Part shown: positions 17,750 to 18,192 of the stretch, piece by piece
Position numbering within the stretch: the stretch's first letter is position 1
Layout of the letters: the number at the start of each line of letters is the position of its first letter
Assembly: GCA_933822405.4 (NCBI GenBank)
Contig: CAKOGP040001790.1
Span: 1-18,192 of the forward strand
DNA: 18,192 bases
Direction of reading: 5' to 3'
Origin: Cylindrotheca closterium
Lineage: Eukaryota; Bacillariophyta; Bacillariophyceae; Bacillariales; Bacillariaceae
Notes under the pieces: generated by a model
What the model was told of the DNA's origin: nothing
What the model saw: the letters and a program-made list of their open reading frames with translations, nothing else
Database searches by the model: none
Position numbers and translations under genes: made by a program

Positions 17750-18191
17750 GAAAGTTGTAGCGGCGGAATATCTTATCCAATGCTTCAAATACAGGGTTAG
17801 TCTTCAAGTTCTGCACAGGAATACATGAACAATAACGCACAGTGGTATCAATGCAGGTGAGAAACTTAGCATTCTCGATCTCCATGTGATCAAGACAGAC
17901 AATAATAGATCGATTGTGCTGATATAATTCCTCTGGTGGAAGTACATTGGCAATTCCATCTTCATCGTGATAAACTGGAGATGGAAATCTTCCTAGAAAA
18001 CCTTCTTTGTCAACAACTCTGCTACCCACGTTAGTGTGCATGTCAAGTTCCTTCTCAGCATGACAGAGTCCATGCATAAGCTCACCATTACAAATGGTGG
18101 TGTTTGTACAACCACTGTCCATGATGACATGATCGTACAACCCAAATGGATCTCTTTCCTTTCTGCGGCTTTGAATAAACTGCAGACCTCG
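17750..18191 (-). pseudogene. Copia copy A pol fragment (protease joined to integrase by an internal deletion)
   Basis: This frame runs in from the right window edge and is about 98% identical to copia copy B where they overlap. It carries the retropepsin motif VIMDSGCTNT with the canonical Asp-Ser-Gly. It then jumps in frame from GIANVL to PPEELYQHNRS. Relative to copy B, 540 bp (B positions about 12264-12803) are missing, exactly 180 codons, so the frame is kept. It continues through the first integrase Asp (VCLDHMEIE) to DKIFRRYN, where a further 9 bp are missing, and then meets the PLE pLTR at about 17750. The last codons read into PLE sequence. The protein cannot be functional because most of the integrase is gone. 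Confidence 0.85.
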
Positions 18192-18192
18192 A

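Overview
This is an 18.2 kb stretch of eukaryotic nuclear DNA made almost entirely of broken, nested retrotransposons. I found no host gene, tRNA, rRNA, CRISPR array or bacterial-style operon. The mix of an endonuclease/RT/RNase H LINE, a Ty1/copia element with a diatom-like (CoDi-type) integrase and an endonuclease-less Penelope-like element suggests a stramenopile alga, perhaps a diatom. That assignment rests on recognised protein style, not on a database search. Left part (1-10477): two copies of one LINE family lie on the + strand. Copy 1 (1 to about 2936) enters from the window edge, has several stops and frameshifts, and has lost the RT catalytic block through a deletion of about 690 bp. 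It meets, tail to tail, an inverted 3' fragment of a related LINE on the - strand (about 3720 to 2940) that carries RNase H and a zinc-binding motif. Copy 2 (about 3800-10477) is close to full length: coiled-coil N-terminus, APE-type endonuclease, RT with FVDD, RNase H-like domain, zinc-binding motif, a C-terminal extension and an A-rich tail. Its reading frame is broken about eight times. Middle part (10478-11525): a tandem array of about 186-bp pyrimidine-rich units. The third unit is split by a 430-bp insertion with internal fold-back structure, flanked by CCAG on both sides. Right part (11526-18192, all coding on the - strand): a partial copia element (copy B: gag zinc knuckle, protease, integrase, then truncated) is followed by a Penelope-like element (PLE, 13806-17749) and then by a second partial copia copy (copy A) running off the window. 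The PLE is the most informative object here. It has two direct repeats of about 270-285 bp (pLTRs), an ORF1 of 407 codons with a basic tail, and a PLE-type RT interrupted by one TAG. Each pLTR carries, on the sense strand, a recognisable type I hammerhead ribozyme: conserved core, stem I and stem III are present, while stem II is weak. The two ribozymes lie about 3.66 kb apart, so a transcript running through both could cut itself into unit-length RNA. No GIY-YIG endonuclease is visible after the RT. The parts do not work together as a host pathway. The window records successive insertion, deletion and duplication among selfish elements, with the PLE the least damaged autonomous-type unit.
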